NCBI RefSeq assembly: GCF_011516645.4
Contig: NZ_CP088285.1
Location: 7,892,501 to 7,956,500 of the forward strand
Direction of reading: 5' to 3'
Length of the DNA stretch: 64,000 bases
Origin: Bradyrhizobium septentrionale
GTDB taxonomy: Bacteria > Pseudomonadota > Alphaproteobacteria > Rhizobiales > Xanthobacteraceae
Shown here: one piece after another, positions 31,818-40,317 of the stretch
How the letters are laid out: every line of letters begins with the position of its first letter
How positions within the stretch are numbered: the stretch's first letter is position 1
Made by a program: the position numbers and the translations under genes
Notes under the pieces: generated by a model
Seen by the model: only the letters and a program-made list of their open reading frames with translations
What the model was told of the DNA's origin: nothing
Database searches by the model: none

Positions 31818-32267
31818 TCAGCCGACGAACTCGGCGACTGACGCCGCATCGTTGTCGGTTGCGAACCCGTACCGCGGATCGAAACCGAGCACGGAGCAGC
31901 CGACCAGGCTCGCGGCGACGGCAGGCGTCACCTGCACCTGGAAAAAGCCAAAGCCGTTATTGATGTCCAGATCTTCCTGCTTGAGGTTAATCAGGACCTG
32001 TTTGTTATCGTCCGCGCCGGCTTTCGTGCGCTGTGTGATCGCCTTGCCGGCGATGTCCTTTGCGCCGGCGCCGGCGGCCGAGGTCGCCTGCTGGATCTTG
32101 GCGTCGACTGTCGCTGCAGCGCCGAGCGCGCCGAGCGAGATCACGGCCATGTAGTTGTGGAACTTGCCGGCATCGATCCAGCCCGTGGTCAGCGCGGCAG
32201 CGGACGATTGCGGGTTGATCGAGTCGACGACGCTGACGCGCTGCGACGGTTTGAGATTGGTGTGCAT
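31818..32267 (-). CDS. Phage head protein, possible decoration/accessory subunit (149 aa)
   Basis: ATG 32267 has GAGGAG 7 nt upstream, an unusually strong site matching high expression. The product is MHTNLKPSQRVSVVDS, then AALGAAATVDAKIQQATSAAG and FFQVQVTPAVAASLVGCSVLG. It directly follows the capsid gene. It may be a decoration protein, inferred from position and predicted abundance. Confidence 0.65.
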   Translation of the reverse strand: MHTNLKPSQRVSVVDSINPQSSAAALTTGWIDAGKFHNYMAVISLGALGAAATVDAKIQQATSAAGAGAKDIAGKAITQRTKAGADDNKQVLINLKQEDLDINNGFGFFQVQVTPAVAASLVGCSVLGFDPRYGFATDNDAASVAEFVG

Positions 32268-32360
32268 TTGCACTCCTCATGGTTGGGAAACGAAACGCGG
32301 CTGTTACTCGCGCCGGCCAGCCGGCGCGCCGTCATTGTCCGACGAGCTCGCCGAGCTCGA

Positions 32361-33674
32361 TCAGCGCGCCTCGAGCGCGACGAAATGCGACTTGGTGTTA
32401 GCGCCCTTGGCCGGCGCGACCGGCGCCGACAGGTAAGGCTGACCGCCCATCCGGAAGATCCAGCGGAAGGCCGCCAGGTTGTAGTCAAAGAACAGATGGA
32501 TCGAGGCGGCGAAATCGATGCCGCCGCCGGCCTTGGTCGCGAGCGCATAGCCCGAGAGGTCGACGCAGGTCAGATCGCCTAGGTCGCCGAGCGTGGCACT
32601 GTGCTCGTTGAAGATCAGCGGACGGCCGAGGAAAACGCCGCCATCCGGCGCGCCGGCAAGCGGCTGATTCAGCGGCAGCCAGGCCGGCACGTTGCCGATC
32701 GTCAGCTGACCGATCTGCGGCAGGATGTCGGAATTGCCGAGCCACATCGGCCGGCCGCCCATCCGCAGCAGCCGCGAATACATCTTAAGGACGTTCGCGA
32801 CGTTGATCGTGTCGGCCGCCTGGCCCGCTTCCTTCGAGACGGTCACCAGCGCGGCGGCGTTCATGAAACCGAGCGGCTTGCCCTTGCCGTCGCCGGTCAT
32901 GACCGCCTCAAACGCTTTCCAGCGGATCGCGTTTGCGGCCTGGTTAAAGATGCGGTTCTGCAACCGCGGCGCATCGTCGAGGACCTCCTGCGACGCCAGC
33001 ACGAAGGCATAGAGCTCATGCAGCTGGATGATCTCGCCGGTCATCGCGGCCTTTGTCGCGATCAGCTGAGTGCCCTCGGAGCGCCAGGCCGCCTGGACGC
33101 CGGACGCGCCCCAGGGCGTGGTCTCGTCCTTTGCGATCGCGATCGAGTTACCCTGCGTCGGCTCCGGATTGCAGAAACCGAGCAGGTTCTGGTCGTCGAA
33201 AACGAGCGCCCAGATCTGCTCGCGATACTCGGTCGGCACCAGGAAGCCCTCGCCGCTGCCGCCCTGGTTCTGCTGGAAATTGCTCGGCGCCGCGCCGAGA
33301 CGCGGATCGAGGCCGCCGCCGGTCATGGCATTGCGAACCGAAACGGCGAATTCCGCGACGCTGCGGAAGCCGCCGGTCCGCTCCGGATTGATGTCGTTGA
33401 CGACGGTCGCCAGCGCCGGACCGCCGAGCGCGGTCGAGGAGCCGAACAGTGCCGTCCGGCGCAGCTTCTTTTCCTCGGCCGAGATCTGCTTGTCGAGCTC
33501 GGCGACCTCGGCCTCGAGCGTGTCGACCTTGGTCTCGAGCTCGCCGACCTGCGCGGTCTCGGCCTCGGTAGGATTGGCCTTGCCCTGCAGCGCGTTGAGC
33601 TGCTCGAGCGCGGTTTTGCCGTCCTTTGCCTTGTTGGCGCGGGCCTGGCGCAGCTGCTTGATGTCCACTCGCAT
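32361..33674 (-). CDS. HK97-type major capsid protein (437 aa)
   Basis: The N-terminal about 75 residues form a coiled-coil delta (scaffold) domain (QVGELETKVDTLEAEVAELDKQ). It is followed by the HK97 fold: FLVPTEYREQIWALVFDDQNLL, AAWRSEGTQLIATKAAM, PLNQPLAGAPDGGVFLGRPL and SGYALATKAGGGIDF. The S49 protease encoded upstream is expected to remove the delta domain at the ATALFGSS-like region during prohead maturation. Confidence 0.93.
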   Translation of the reverse strand: MRVDIKQLRQARANKAKDGKTALEQLNALQGKANPTEAETAQVGELETKVDTLEAEVAELDKQISAEEKKLRRTALFGSSTALGGPALATVVNDINPERTGGFRSVAEFAVSVRNAMTGGGLDPRLGAAPSNFQQNQGGSGEGFLVPTEYREQIWALVFDDQNLLGFCNPEPTQGNSIAIAKDETTPWGASGVQAAWRSEGTQLIATKAAMTGEIIQLHELYAFVLASQEVLDDAPRLQNRIFNQAANAIRWKAFEAVMTGDGKGKPLGFMNAAALVTVSKEAGQAADTINVANVLKMYSRLLRMGGRPMWLGNSDILPQIGQLTIGNVPAWLPLNQPLAGAPDGGVFLGRPLIFNEHSATLGDLGDLTCVDLSGYALATKAGGGIDFAASIHLFFDYNLAAFRWIFRMGGQPYLSAPVAPAKGANTKSHFVALEAR

Positions 33675-33899
33675 GGATCTGTGACTCCTGGTTGGTTGTG
33701 TGGTTTGCCTGGACGGAGAAAGAGCCCGCGTTCCCGCTGTCCAGGCGACGGCGCGGGTCGAGCAACTCAGGAATTGAAATGAAAAGGCCTCGGCGGCTGG
33801 CCTGCAATGGGTGAGCGGCCGCCTTAGGGCGCGCTAACCGGACACGCGCGTCCGCTCTTCACCAATGAACTGCAGGCGACATGAACCGAAGATGAGAGA

Positions 33900-33917
33900 G
33901 CCGCCAACTGAGGCGGC
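33900..33917 (-). terminator. Terminator-like hairpin after the NUDIX moron
   Basis: GCCGCC-TCAGTT-GGCGGC begins 2 nt after the NUDIX stop on the minus strand and is followed by TCTCTCATCTT. The stem is strong but the U-tract is weak, so attenuation rather than full termination is likely, leaving late transcription able to continue. Confidence 0.45.
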
Positions 33918-33918
33918 C

Positions 33919-34305
33919 TTACTTTTTCGGAAAGAGCTTGTCCCTGACATACCGGGACGTGGGCGTAAGTCGAATGCCGCGCGGCTTACGCCAGATGGCT
34001 TTGTCGATCTCTTTCTTGTCGCCAATGGTCAGGGGACCGGATGTTTTTCTGGCGACAAAGATCGCGTCGCTCATCTTTCTGCCTGAGCGGCGGTTCTTTG
34101 ATTTTACTTCCTTCCAGAGCCGGACGCGCCCGAGCTTGAGCTTGGGTAGCTCCTCTTTGATTTCTCTTCGCAGGCAGTCTTTGTCAGTCTCGCGTGGCCG
34201 CTTGCGACCGCCAGGAAACATCCAAAGCCGGTCACTCTTGCGCCGCACCAAAAGAACCTTACCGCGCTTTACGGCTATGAGTTTTGAGGACTTCGCCATT
34301 TCCAT
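33919..34305 (-). CDS. NUDIX hydrolase (128 aa), moron between protease and capsid genes
   Basis: The Nudix box is present: GRKRPRETDKDCLRREIKEEL fits Gx5Ex7REUxEE, but the following Gly is Pro. Starts AKSSKLIAVKRGKVLLVRRKSDRLWMFPGG. Substrate unknown (nucleoside diphosphate derivatives in general). It is Lys-rich and lower in GC than neighbours, and inserts into an otherwise universal head gene order, so it was probably acquired separately. Confidence 0.85.
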   Translation of the reverse strand: MEMAKSSKLIAVKRGKVLLVRRKSDRLWMFPGGRKRPRETDKDCLRREIKEELPKLKLGRVRLWKEVKSKNRRSGRKMSDAIFVARKTSGPLTIGDKKEIDKAIWRKPRGIRLTPTSRYVRDKLFPKK

Positions 34306-34376
34306 TTTCGCCGACCAGAATCGGTGAGCAACTATAGCACAATATGGGTTAGGCCTCAGTTTCCGCAGGCTTAAAG

Positions 34377-34466
34377 CTAATGGGGCACATACTCGTAAAC
34401 GACGAGAGCCCCAAGTCCGATCATGGCGACCAGAACGGCTATTGCGAGAAGGGACTGCGGGCGCAT
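34377..34466 (-). CDS. 29-aa single-TM membrane peptide
   Basis: ATG 34466 is preceded by a perfect AGGAGG with 6-nt spacing. The peptide is MRPQSLLAIAVLVAMIGLG followed by ALVVYEYVPH: short basic start, one TM helix, aromatic/His tail. Too short for standard gene callers. It lies with the NUDIX gene in the moron block. Role unknown. Confidence 0.6.
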   Translation of the reverse strand: MRPQSLLAIAVLVAMIGLGALVVYEYVPH

Positions 34467-34591
34467 CAGCATCCTCCTGCTTCCAAAGGACATTCGCCAA
34501 GCTACCTCAGTAGTCCGCTTTGGGGTCATTTGCAGGCGTTTCTGAGTCGGTCGAGCCATGTCCGCTCTACGCCTATATGCGCACGACCCGG

Positions 34592-35461
34592 CTAATCAAA
34601 TACCAGCGCCGATCGCCGGCGCGAGTTCGGCCGCGGCGAGCGCTGCTGCAGCATGCCGCCGATCACCTGGTCGAGCGTTGCGATCCGGTCGGCCATACCG
34701 CGCGCGACGGCCTCGCGCGCGCCGACCATGCGGCCCTGACCGAATTCCTCGCGGACCTTGGTCTGCGACACGCGCCGGCCGCTCGCGACCGCCTTGACGA
34801 AATCCGCGCCAGCCTCGTTTGCGCGGCCCTGCAGATAGGCCCTCGCCTCGTCCGACAGCGGCGCAAACGGATGCGCCTCGTTCTTATTCGGCGATTGCTC
34901 TGAGCGAACGATCGTCATCTTGATCCCGACCTGGTCGAGCCAGCCAGAAATATCCTGGTGCATGATCATCGCACCGATCGAACCGACGTCCGCGGACGGC
35001 GTCATCACCAGCTCGCCGGCCTGTGAGGCGATCCAATAGGCCGCCGAGGCCGCCAGCGTGTTTGCGATCGCGACGACCGGCTTTTTCGCGGCTGCTGCAG
35101 CGACTGCAGTCGCCGCCTCGACCGTCCCCGAAACCGTTCCGCCAGGACTATCGACGTCGAGGACGATGCCGGCGACGTCCTGGTCATCGGCCGCGCGCGT
35201 GACCTGCGCGGCAATGCCGGACAGGCTCGAGCCGAACCAACTGCCGCGCGGCGTCAGTCCGCCGGCGACCGAGACCAGCGCGATCTTGCTCGCCGAGCTC
35301 GAGGCCTGCGCCGCCGCGGCTGCGACGAGCGCCTGGCGCTGCTCGGCGCGAGCCAGGCAATCGGCGAGCGCCGACACCTCGAGCGCGACCAGGGCGTCGA
35401 TTGACGATATCTGCGTCAGGACTTGGCGCAGATCCGGCGCCGCGGTTTCAATCTTAATCAT
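34592..35461 (-). CDS. S49-family (SppA-like) prohead protease (289 aa)
   Basis: ClpP/crotonase-like fold: GIVLDVDSPGGTVSGTVEAA (oxyanion region), the catalytic Ser in NTLAASAAYWIASQA, and PSADVGSIGAMIMHQD. Membrane anchor absent, as in phage C/S49 maturation proteases. ATG 35461 overlaps the portal stop by 8 nt. It should cleave the scaffold domain of the capsid protein. Confidence 0.88.
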   Translation of the reverse strand: MIKIETAAPDLRQVLTQISSIDALVALEVSALADCLARAEQRQALVAAAAAQASSSASKIALVSVAGGLTPRGSWFGSSLSGIAAQVTRAADDQDVAGIVLDVDSPGGTVSGTVEAATAVAAAAAKKPVVAIANTLAASAAYWIASQAGELVMTPSADVGSIGAMIMHQDISGWLDQVGIKMTIVRSEQSPNKNEAHPFAPLSDEARAYLQGRANEAGADFVKAVASGRRVSQTKVREEFGQGRMVGAREAVARGMADRIATLDQVIGGMLQQRSPRPNSRRRSALVFD

Positions 35462-36800
35462 TGTTGCCGTCCTCGTTTGGAGAGCTCGAGCCGCCGCCGG
35501 CGCCGCCCTTATCGTCGCCGCCCTGCGCGCCACCGGCGGAGTCCTTTGTCAGCGGGTTTTTGTACTCATTGCCGCCGGGATCGGTCCGCGGCGACATGTT
35601 CTCAAACCGCAGGATGTCATTCGCAGACAACCATTCGCCCTGGCGGCCGATCAGATAGGCCCGATAACGATTCAGCAGATCGCCGCGCAGCAGGCCGAAG
35701 AAATTGAACTCGAAAAACAGATTTCCGTTTTCGTTGTCGAGCAGCAGATCCCGCTCGACGCCCTGCTCGATCTCGATCGCGAGCGGCGCGACGCAGCCGA
35801 CGACAAAATCGAGCGACTGCTGCTCGACGTTATTGTTTGTCGCGCGCTTGAGGCGCGAGGCGCGATGCAGCGGATAGCTCCAAAGGCCGAAAACTGCAGT
35901 GTCGGCCGCGTCCTCGGTCTCGAGCAGCTGCGCCTCGGAATTCGTCACCTTGATCGGACTATATTTGACGCCATGCGTCAGCAGCCGATCCTTGTGTCGG
36001 TTCATCCCGGTCCCGGCAGCGCGCCAGTTTTCGAGAAACTCGTTTCGATCGGCCTTGTCCTTGAACACGCCGGGATGCTCGAGCGTGCCGCCGGACTGGC
36101 CGTTGTTCTTGAACCAGATATCCCCGTAGTCGTGCACGGCGATCGCGCGCGCAAATACGTGGCGCGCGCTATGGAAAATCGGCTCGCCGAGCAATCCGTC
36201 CTCGCGCAGCGGATTCGACCGGATATGCCATAGCTCGTCGTCGCGATAGGTCGTCGCTTTGAGCTGCGCGCCCTGGACGATCGTCGCCGGCGGATTGAAC
36301 GTGTAATACAGATGGCCGTCGATCCCGCGCTCGACCAGCGCGAGGCGTCGCGGATGCAGCCATTCGAGGCCTCCGACTGCGTAATAATTCGAGGCGCGCG
36401 GATCGCCTGGCGGCACGATCGCGCAATAGGCATTCCGATAATAAGAAACGTTCCAGGCGAGCTCGCCGACGAGCTCCGCCGGCGTCTGGCGGCCGTTCGG
36501 CCTGGCTGCAAATAGCCTGGTCACCGGATGATCCGGCAGCGCCTCGCGCGCGCCATTCGCGCCGCGGCGATAAACCGACGCCGGCAGCGATTTCATCGCC
36601 GAGCTAAGGCCGTGACGCACCGCCTGGACGGCGCCGAGCTGGCTGACGTTGCTGTCCCTGACGTCGACGCCGGCGAGCGACATGCGACCGCCGAAATCCG
36701 CCCAATATTGCGGATCTGACATGCCGCGCGGCGCGCCAGGATCAAACGCATTGGCGACGGCGCGGAACGCCGAGCCCAGCCCGCTCCTTAAAATTCCCAT
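35454..36800 (-). CDS. Portal protein (448 aa)
   Basis: HK97-type portal: VQAVRHGLSSAMKSLPASVYRR, YYRNAYCAIVPPGDPRASNYYAVGGLEWLHP, DELWHIRSNPLREDGLLGEPIFHSAR, then GLLRGDLLNRYRAYLIGRQGEWLSANDIL, with a disordered Gly/Asp tail. ATG 36800 overlaps the terminase stop (ATGA). Forms the dodecameric DNA gate. Confidence 0.92.
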   Translation of the reverse strand: MGILRSGLGSAFRAVANAFDPGAPRGMSDPQYWADFGGRMSLAGVDVRDSNVSQLGAVQAVRHGLSSAMKSLPASVYRRGANGAREALPDHPVTRLFAARPNGRQTPAELVGELAWNVSYYRNAYCAIVPPGDPRASNYYAVGGLEWLHPRRLALVERGIDGHLYYTFNPPATIVQGAQLKATTYRDDELWHIRSNPLREDGLLGEPIFHSARHVFARAIAVHDYGDIWFKNNGQSGGTLEHPGVFKDKADRNEFLENWRAAGTGMNRHKDRLLTHGVKYSPIKVTNSEAQLLETEDAADTAVFGLWSYPLHRASRLKRATNNNVEQQSLDFVVGCVAPLAIEIEQGVERDLLLDNENGNLFFEFNFFGLLRGDLLNRYRAYLIGRQGEWLSANDILRFENMSPRTDPGGNEYKNPLTKDSAGGAQGGDDKGGAGGGSSSPNEDGNND

Positions 36801-38557
36801 CAGACCACCGTCAGGATGTCGGCGCCGGTCACGAGCAAGCCGGCCGTTGGATTCCAGCTCATGAGGATCGCGGCCTCGAGCAATGCGATAAATGGGTCGA
36901 TCTTGGCCGAGCCGGCGACCTGCTTGGTCACCATGTCGGCATTGCCGCGGCGCTCGGTTTTGGCGTTGCCGACAACCCAGGACATAAGACCCTGCCCGGC
37001 ATGCCAGAAGGTTGCATCGGCGAGCTTGAAATCGAGGCCATAGACCGCCGGCGCGAGCGCCGGGCCTTGCAGCAGACGCCGCAGCATGTCGTCGGTCACG
37101 CCGACAGCGGTCAAAGCCTCGATAATCGCCGCCGCCTGATTCGGATCGATGCCGACGCCGTTTTTCTGCGGCAGCAGGCCGCTCGCGACGATGCGAGCGA
37201 CCAGGACGCCGAGATCTGCGATCGCGTCCGCCATGTCGACGATCGTCATCGACCCTTCCTCGACGAAATCCTGCAGCTGGTTCGCGATGTCTTTCCGCCG
37301 CTCGAGGACGATCGGATCTGCCCAGGCGTAGGACCAGGACAGCCAATGCCGCGTACCGCGCTCGCGGCCAATCACCGCCAGGCCGAGGAGGTCGTCGCGG
37401 CCGCCGGAGTCGATTCCGATCGTGACGACCTCGCAGCGCGCCAGGATCGCGTCGAGGTCGAGCCCCCTGATGACCTGCGCATCCCAGAGATCCGCGCCGC
37501 CCCAACCCTCGTTATTGATGCCCTGGCCGATCTCGATATTGAGATGCTGCGACGCCCAGATCCGGATCGCTTCCTCGCCCTTGTCGCGCTCGCCTTCCCA
37601 ATCTGCGACGAGCTCCGCCAGGGCCGGACCAGAACGGCCGAGGTTCGGCATCACCATCGGCCAGTTGACCGGGTTCATCCAGCGCGGCTCGACTCCGTTT
37701 TTCCGCTCCTCGCGCGTCAGCGTCGCGATATCCGGCGGAAATTCGTACAGCAGCGGTAGCATCGGCCGAATGACCTTGCCGCGATACTTCCCGTCACGAA
37801 CGTTGCGCGCGAATTTCAGCTCCGACTTGAAGATCCCGGCTGGAATGTCATCGCTCTGCGTCGTCGTCATGACGAGCAGGCCTTCCGGCGTCTTGTCGAG
37901 GCCGCCGCGGATCTGGCGCAGTACCTTGGCGCCCTTTGCGTTGAATCCGAGCAGATGGATCTCGTCGAGCAGCACGAAAAACAGGCCCATCGCGCCGGTC
38001 AGGATGTTGACGTCGAAAGTTTTGACCTGCGCCTCGGCCTTGGTGACCAGGTCCTCGATCATCATCTCATGATCGTGAGTGCGAAAGCGCCGTTTCAGAT
38101 CCGGCGACTCCTCGATCATGCCAACCGCCTGGTCATAGGCGCGCGTCGAGATCGCCTGCGTCGGACCGACAAACAGCGCTTTGCCGCGCGGCCGATAGTT
38201 CATCAGCATCGCGACGATCAGCAGCGCCGCCGAGTTGGTCGTTTTTGACGATCCTTTCGGCACCAACGCGAGAATGTCGCGGATATGCCGGACCTGGTTG
38301 GCCGCATCCCAGCTGCCGAACGCGGCGCGCACCAGCTCGCGAAACCACGGACCGGACGCGGTCCGCATCTTCGGCTTGCCCGGCACGTCAGGCAGCTGGA
38401 TCTCGTCATAGAACGCCTGCGCCATGTCCGCCTCGCCGGCGAACAGCGGCATATCCGGCATGAGCGAGCGGCCGTCGCGGATGCGCTCGGCCCAATCGAC
38501 TCGGGACAGATCCCACGTTGCAGCGGCCGGCGCCGCGGGCTCAATTGAGGGCAGCAT
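36800..38557 (-). CDS. Terminase large subunit (585 aa)
   Basis: The ATPase half has a P-loop-like ILALVPKGSSKTTNSA, Walker B LFFVLLDEIHLLG and a coupling motif, TTTQSDD. The nuclease half has VVTIGIDSGGRDDLLGLAVIG. The P-loop has Ser in place of the usual Gly before Lys (SSKT), as seen in other terminases. It packages DNA through the portal. The ATG start overlaps the small subunit stop. Confidence 0.93.
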   Translation of the reverse strand: MLPSIEPAAPAAATWDLSRVDWAERIRDGRSLMPDMPLFAGEADMAQAFYDEIQLPDVPGKPKMRTASGPWFRELVRAAFGSWDAANQVRHIRDILALVPKGSSKTTNSAALLIVAMLMNYRPRGKALFVGPTQAISTRAYDQAVGMIEESPDLKRRFRTHDHEMMIEDLVTKAEAQVKTFDVNILTGAMGLFFVLLDEIHLLGFNAKGAKVLRQIRGGLDKTPEGLLVMTTTQSDDIPAGIFKSELKFARNVRDGKYRGKVIRPMLPLLYEFPPDIATLTREERKNGVEPRWMNPVNWPMVMPNLGRSGPALAELVADWEGERDKGEEAIRIWASQHLNIEIGQGINNEGWGGADLWDAQVIRGLDLDAILARCEVVTIGIDSGGRDDLLGLAVIGRERGTRHWLSWSYAWADPIVLERRKDIANQLQDFVEEGSMTIVDMADAIADLGVLVARIVASGLLPQKNGVGIDPNQAAAIIEALTAVGVTDDMLRRLLQGPALAPAVYGLDFKLADATFWHAGQGLMSWVVGNAKTERRGNADMVTKQVAGSAKIDPFIALLEAAILMSWNPTAGLLVTGADILTVV

Positions 38558-39051
38558 CAGTGCGAGGTCCCTGCCTGCTGACGGCGCATCATGAGCTCGC
38601 CGAGCGGCGTGCCGGCGTCGGGCTGGTGCGCGGCGGCGAGCGCGGCGGCTTTCTTGCCGATCTTCTCGGCCGGCGCCTTTTCAGCTGGCGCCGCCTTGGC
38701 TGGCTTCTGCGTCTGGCCGTACAGCATGAGATCGTTGCGCTCGAGATACTTCTGGAATTCCCGGATCGCCGAGACGTTGCCGGCGTTGACGCCGTCCATC
38801 AGTTTGACGCCGACCTGTGCGACCAAGCGATCGCGCGCGACGTCCCGGAATTTGAGCTCTGAAAAGTAATGCTTCCGCAGCGTCGGCTGCGTGATGAAGA
38901 GCGCCGACGCAATCCGTGCGTTGTTCCAGCCGAGCGCGACTAACAGGCTGACACGATTCCGGTTTTGCTGGCTCGGCACATGCTCCGGCCGGCCGCGCTG
39001 CCCCCAGTTGGACGGCACCGGATCGCCGAACAGGTCGAAAACATCGGCCAT
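38557..39051 (-). CDS. Terminase small subunit (164 aa)
   Basis: An N-terminal HTH (NRNRVSLLVALGWNNARIASALFITQPTLRKHYF) is followed by a helical oligomerisation region and an Ala/Lys-rich tail (KPAKAAPAEKAPAEKIGKKAAAL) leading to the large subunit contact. Position before the large subunit and the coupled stop/start support the call. Recognises the packaging site. Confidence 0.85.
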   Translation of the reverse strand: MADVFDLFGDPVPSNWGQRGRPEHVPSQQNRNRVSLLVALGWNNARIASALFITQPTLRKHYFSELKFRDVARDRLVAQVGVKLMDGVNAGNVSAIREFQKYLERNDLMLYGQTQKPAKAAPAEKAPAEKIGKKAAALAAAHQPDAGTPLGELMMRRQQAGTSH

Positions 39052-39131
39052 GATGAAAAAAAACCGTCAGTGTGAGATGGGCCGGTCCGCGGAGAGGCAC
39101 CCTCGGAGGAAATGCCCACCCCCTACCCCTC

Positions 39132-39413
39132 TCAATCCCAGACGCCGCGCGTGTGCAGGCTCGCCTGCTCCTCGGCCTGCTTGGCGCTGTCGTGGCATGC
39201 CTTGCAAAGTGTCTGCAGGTTGCCGTCATCCCAGAACAGGCGCTCATCACCACGATGCGGGATGACATGGTCGCAAACCAAGAGCGACGTATTCGGCTCG
39301 ACCCTGCCGCAGCCCTTGCGCTGGCACGTGTAGAGATCGCGCAGGAAGATGCGCAGGCGGAGCGCTCGCCAGCGCGCGAGCTTGTACCAGGCTTTCCAGG
39401 GCGGCTGCGTCAT
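39132..39413 (-). CDS. HNH endonuclease (93 aa)
   Basis: Compact HNH: a Zn pair in CQRKGC, VCDHVIPHRGDERLFWDDGNLQTLC and CHDSAK. Located directly before the terminase genes, where HNH proteins of HK97-like phages stimulate terminase cutting at cos. The start at ATG 39413 is preferred to TTG 39419. Confidence 0.88.
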   Translation of the reverse strand: MTQPPWKAWYKLARWRALRLRIFLRDLYTCQRKGCGRVEPNTSLLVCDHVIPHRGDERLFWDDGNLQTLCKACHDSAKQAEEQASLHTRGVWD

Positions 39414-39425
39414 CCACAAAAGGAA

Positions 39426-39453
39426 AGGCCGACCACCTTGCGATGATCGGCCT
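39426..39453 (-). terminator. Intrinsic terminator candidate 2 (before HNH/late genes)
   Basis: Minus strand AGGCCGA..TCGGCCT is a 7-bp stem followed by TTCCTTTTG. It is one of two terminator-like hairpins in the 238-bp gap between the NusG-like gene and the late operon. Confidence 0.55.
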
Positions 39454-39526
39454 CAAGTCTAGGGAGGAAACGCCCAAGGAGGGCAGCGATAGCGCGAGGC
39501 GCTACCGCGCAACCTATGCTAATGAA

Positions 39527-39557
39527 AACGCCGACCGCACCAGCTGCGATCGGCGTT
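39527..39557 (-). terminator. Intrinsic terminator candidate 1 (after NusG-like gene)
   Basis: Minus strand AACGCCGA..TCGGCGTT gives an 8-bp stem with an inner CGCA/TGCG stem, followed by TTTTC, 95 nt past the stop of the NusG-like gene. Likely the end of the early transcript unless antiterminated. Confidence 0.6.
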
Positions 39558-39651
39558 GGATCTGGCGAAGATTGAGGCGCGCTCCGCGCGTCCGCCTGGA
39601 ATCAGGCTCTGCACTTTTAGCCGAGCTGCCGCGCATGCACCGCACCGCGAA

Positions 39652-40317
39652 TTAGTCGATCAGCTCGATCTGCGCCTCGGTCAAACCACTTACCTTGACG
39701 CCGTGCTTTCCGTCGCTGACTAAGACGCTGAGTCGGCCTTTTGAGTCAACTCGCTCGATCAGCGCTCGAAAGCCGGAGAACAGGCCATCGGCGACGCGGA
39801 TCTCGCGCCCTACTCTCATTTCCGTTTCGTCTTTGACCTCGGCGACCGTGATGAAGCCATACCGCAGGAACAGCTGCGCAAGTGCCCATCGGCGCCGTGA
39901 CGGCAGCATGTTCTCGATTTTGACGATGTCGCGCAGCAGCTGCATCTCGGTCGCGTTGAGCCACGATCGCAGCTCTCCGAACTCGAGCAGATTGTCGACG
40001 TCAGGAATGCTGCGGATCTCGGCGAGACGACCTAGCTCGAAATCAGGCAGGAAGATCAGGCCAGGCAGAAACGGCTTTTCGATCCGCCGGCCGAGATGCG
40101 GACGCCGGGCCACCTGACCGCTACCGCGCTCGACGAAATGAACGACGGTCGGCGACCAGCCGCTGATGCAGCGCTCGCCGAAAGCCTTGATGACCTTCGC
40201 GTCGCGGCCAGGCATGACCTGCAGCACGCGCCAGCTCGCCGGCGTCGCCGGCACCGCCAATCGATCGTTGGTCTCGACATATCCAACGATCTGCCCCTTG
40301 CGGTATTGCATGTTCAT
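39652..40317 (-). CDS. NusG-like transcription antitermination protein (221 aa)
   Basis: An N-terminal NGN domain (WRVLQVMPGRDAKVIKAFGERCISGWSPTVV.. PFLPGLIFLP) and a C-terminal KOW domain (REIRVADGLFSGFRALIERVDSKGRLSVLV) match NusG paralogs such as RfaH. A helical insert of about 50 residues separates them. It is the last early gene, followed by two terminators and the late operon, which suggests it lets RNA polymerase run into late genes. ATG 40317 overlaps the initiator-like gene stop. Confidence 0.85.
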   Translation of the reverse strand: MNMQYRKGQIVGYVETNDRLAVPATPASWRVLQVMPGRDAKVIKAFGERCISGWSPTVVHFVERGSGQVARRPHLGRRIEKPFLPGLIFLPDFELGRLAEIRSIPDVDNLLEFGELRSWLNATEMQLLRDIVKIENMLPSRRRWALAQLFLRYGFITVAEVKDETEMRVGREIRVADGLFSGFRALIERVDSKGRLSVLVSDGKHGVKVSGLTEAQIELID

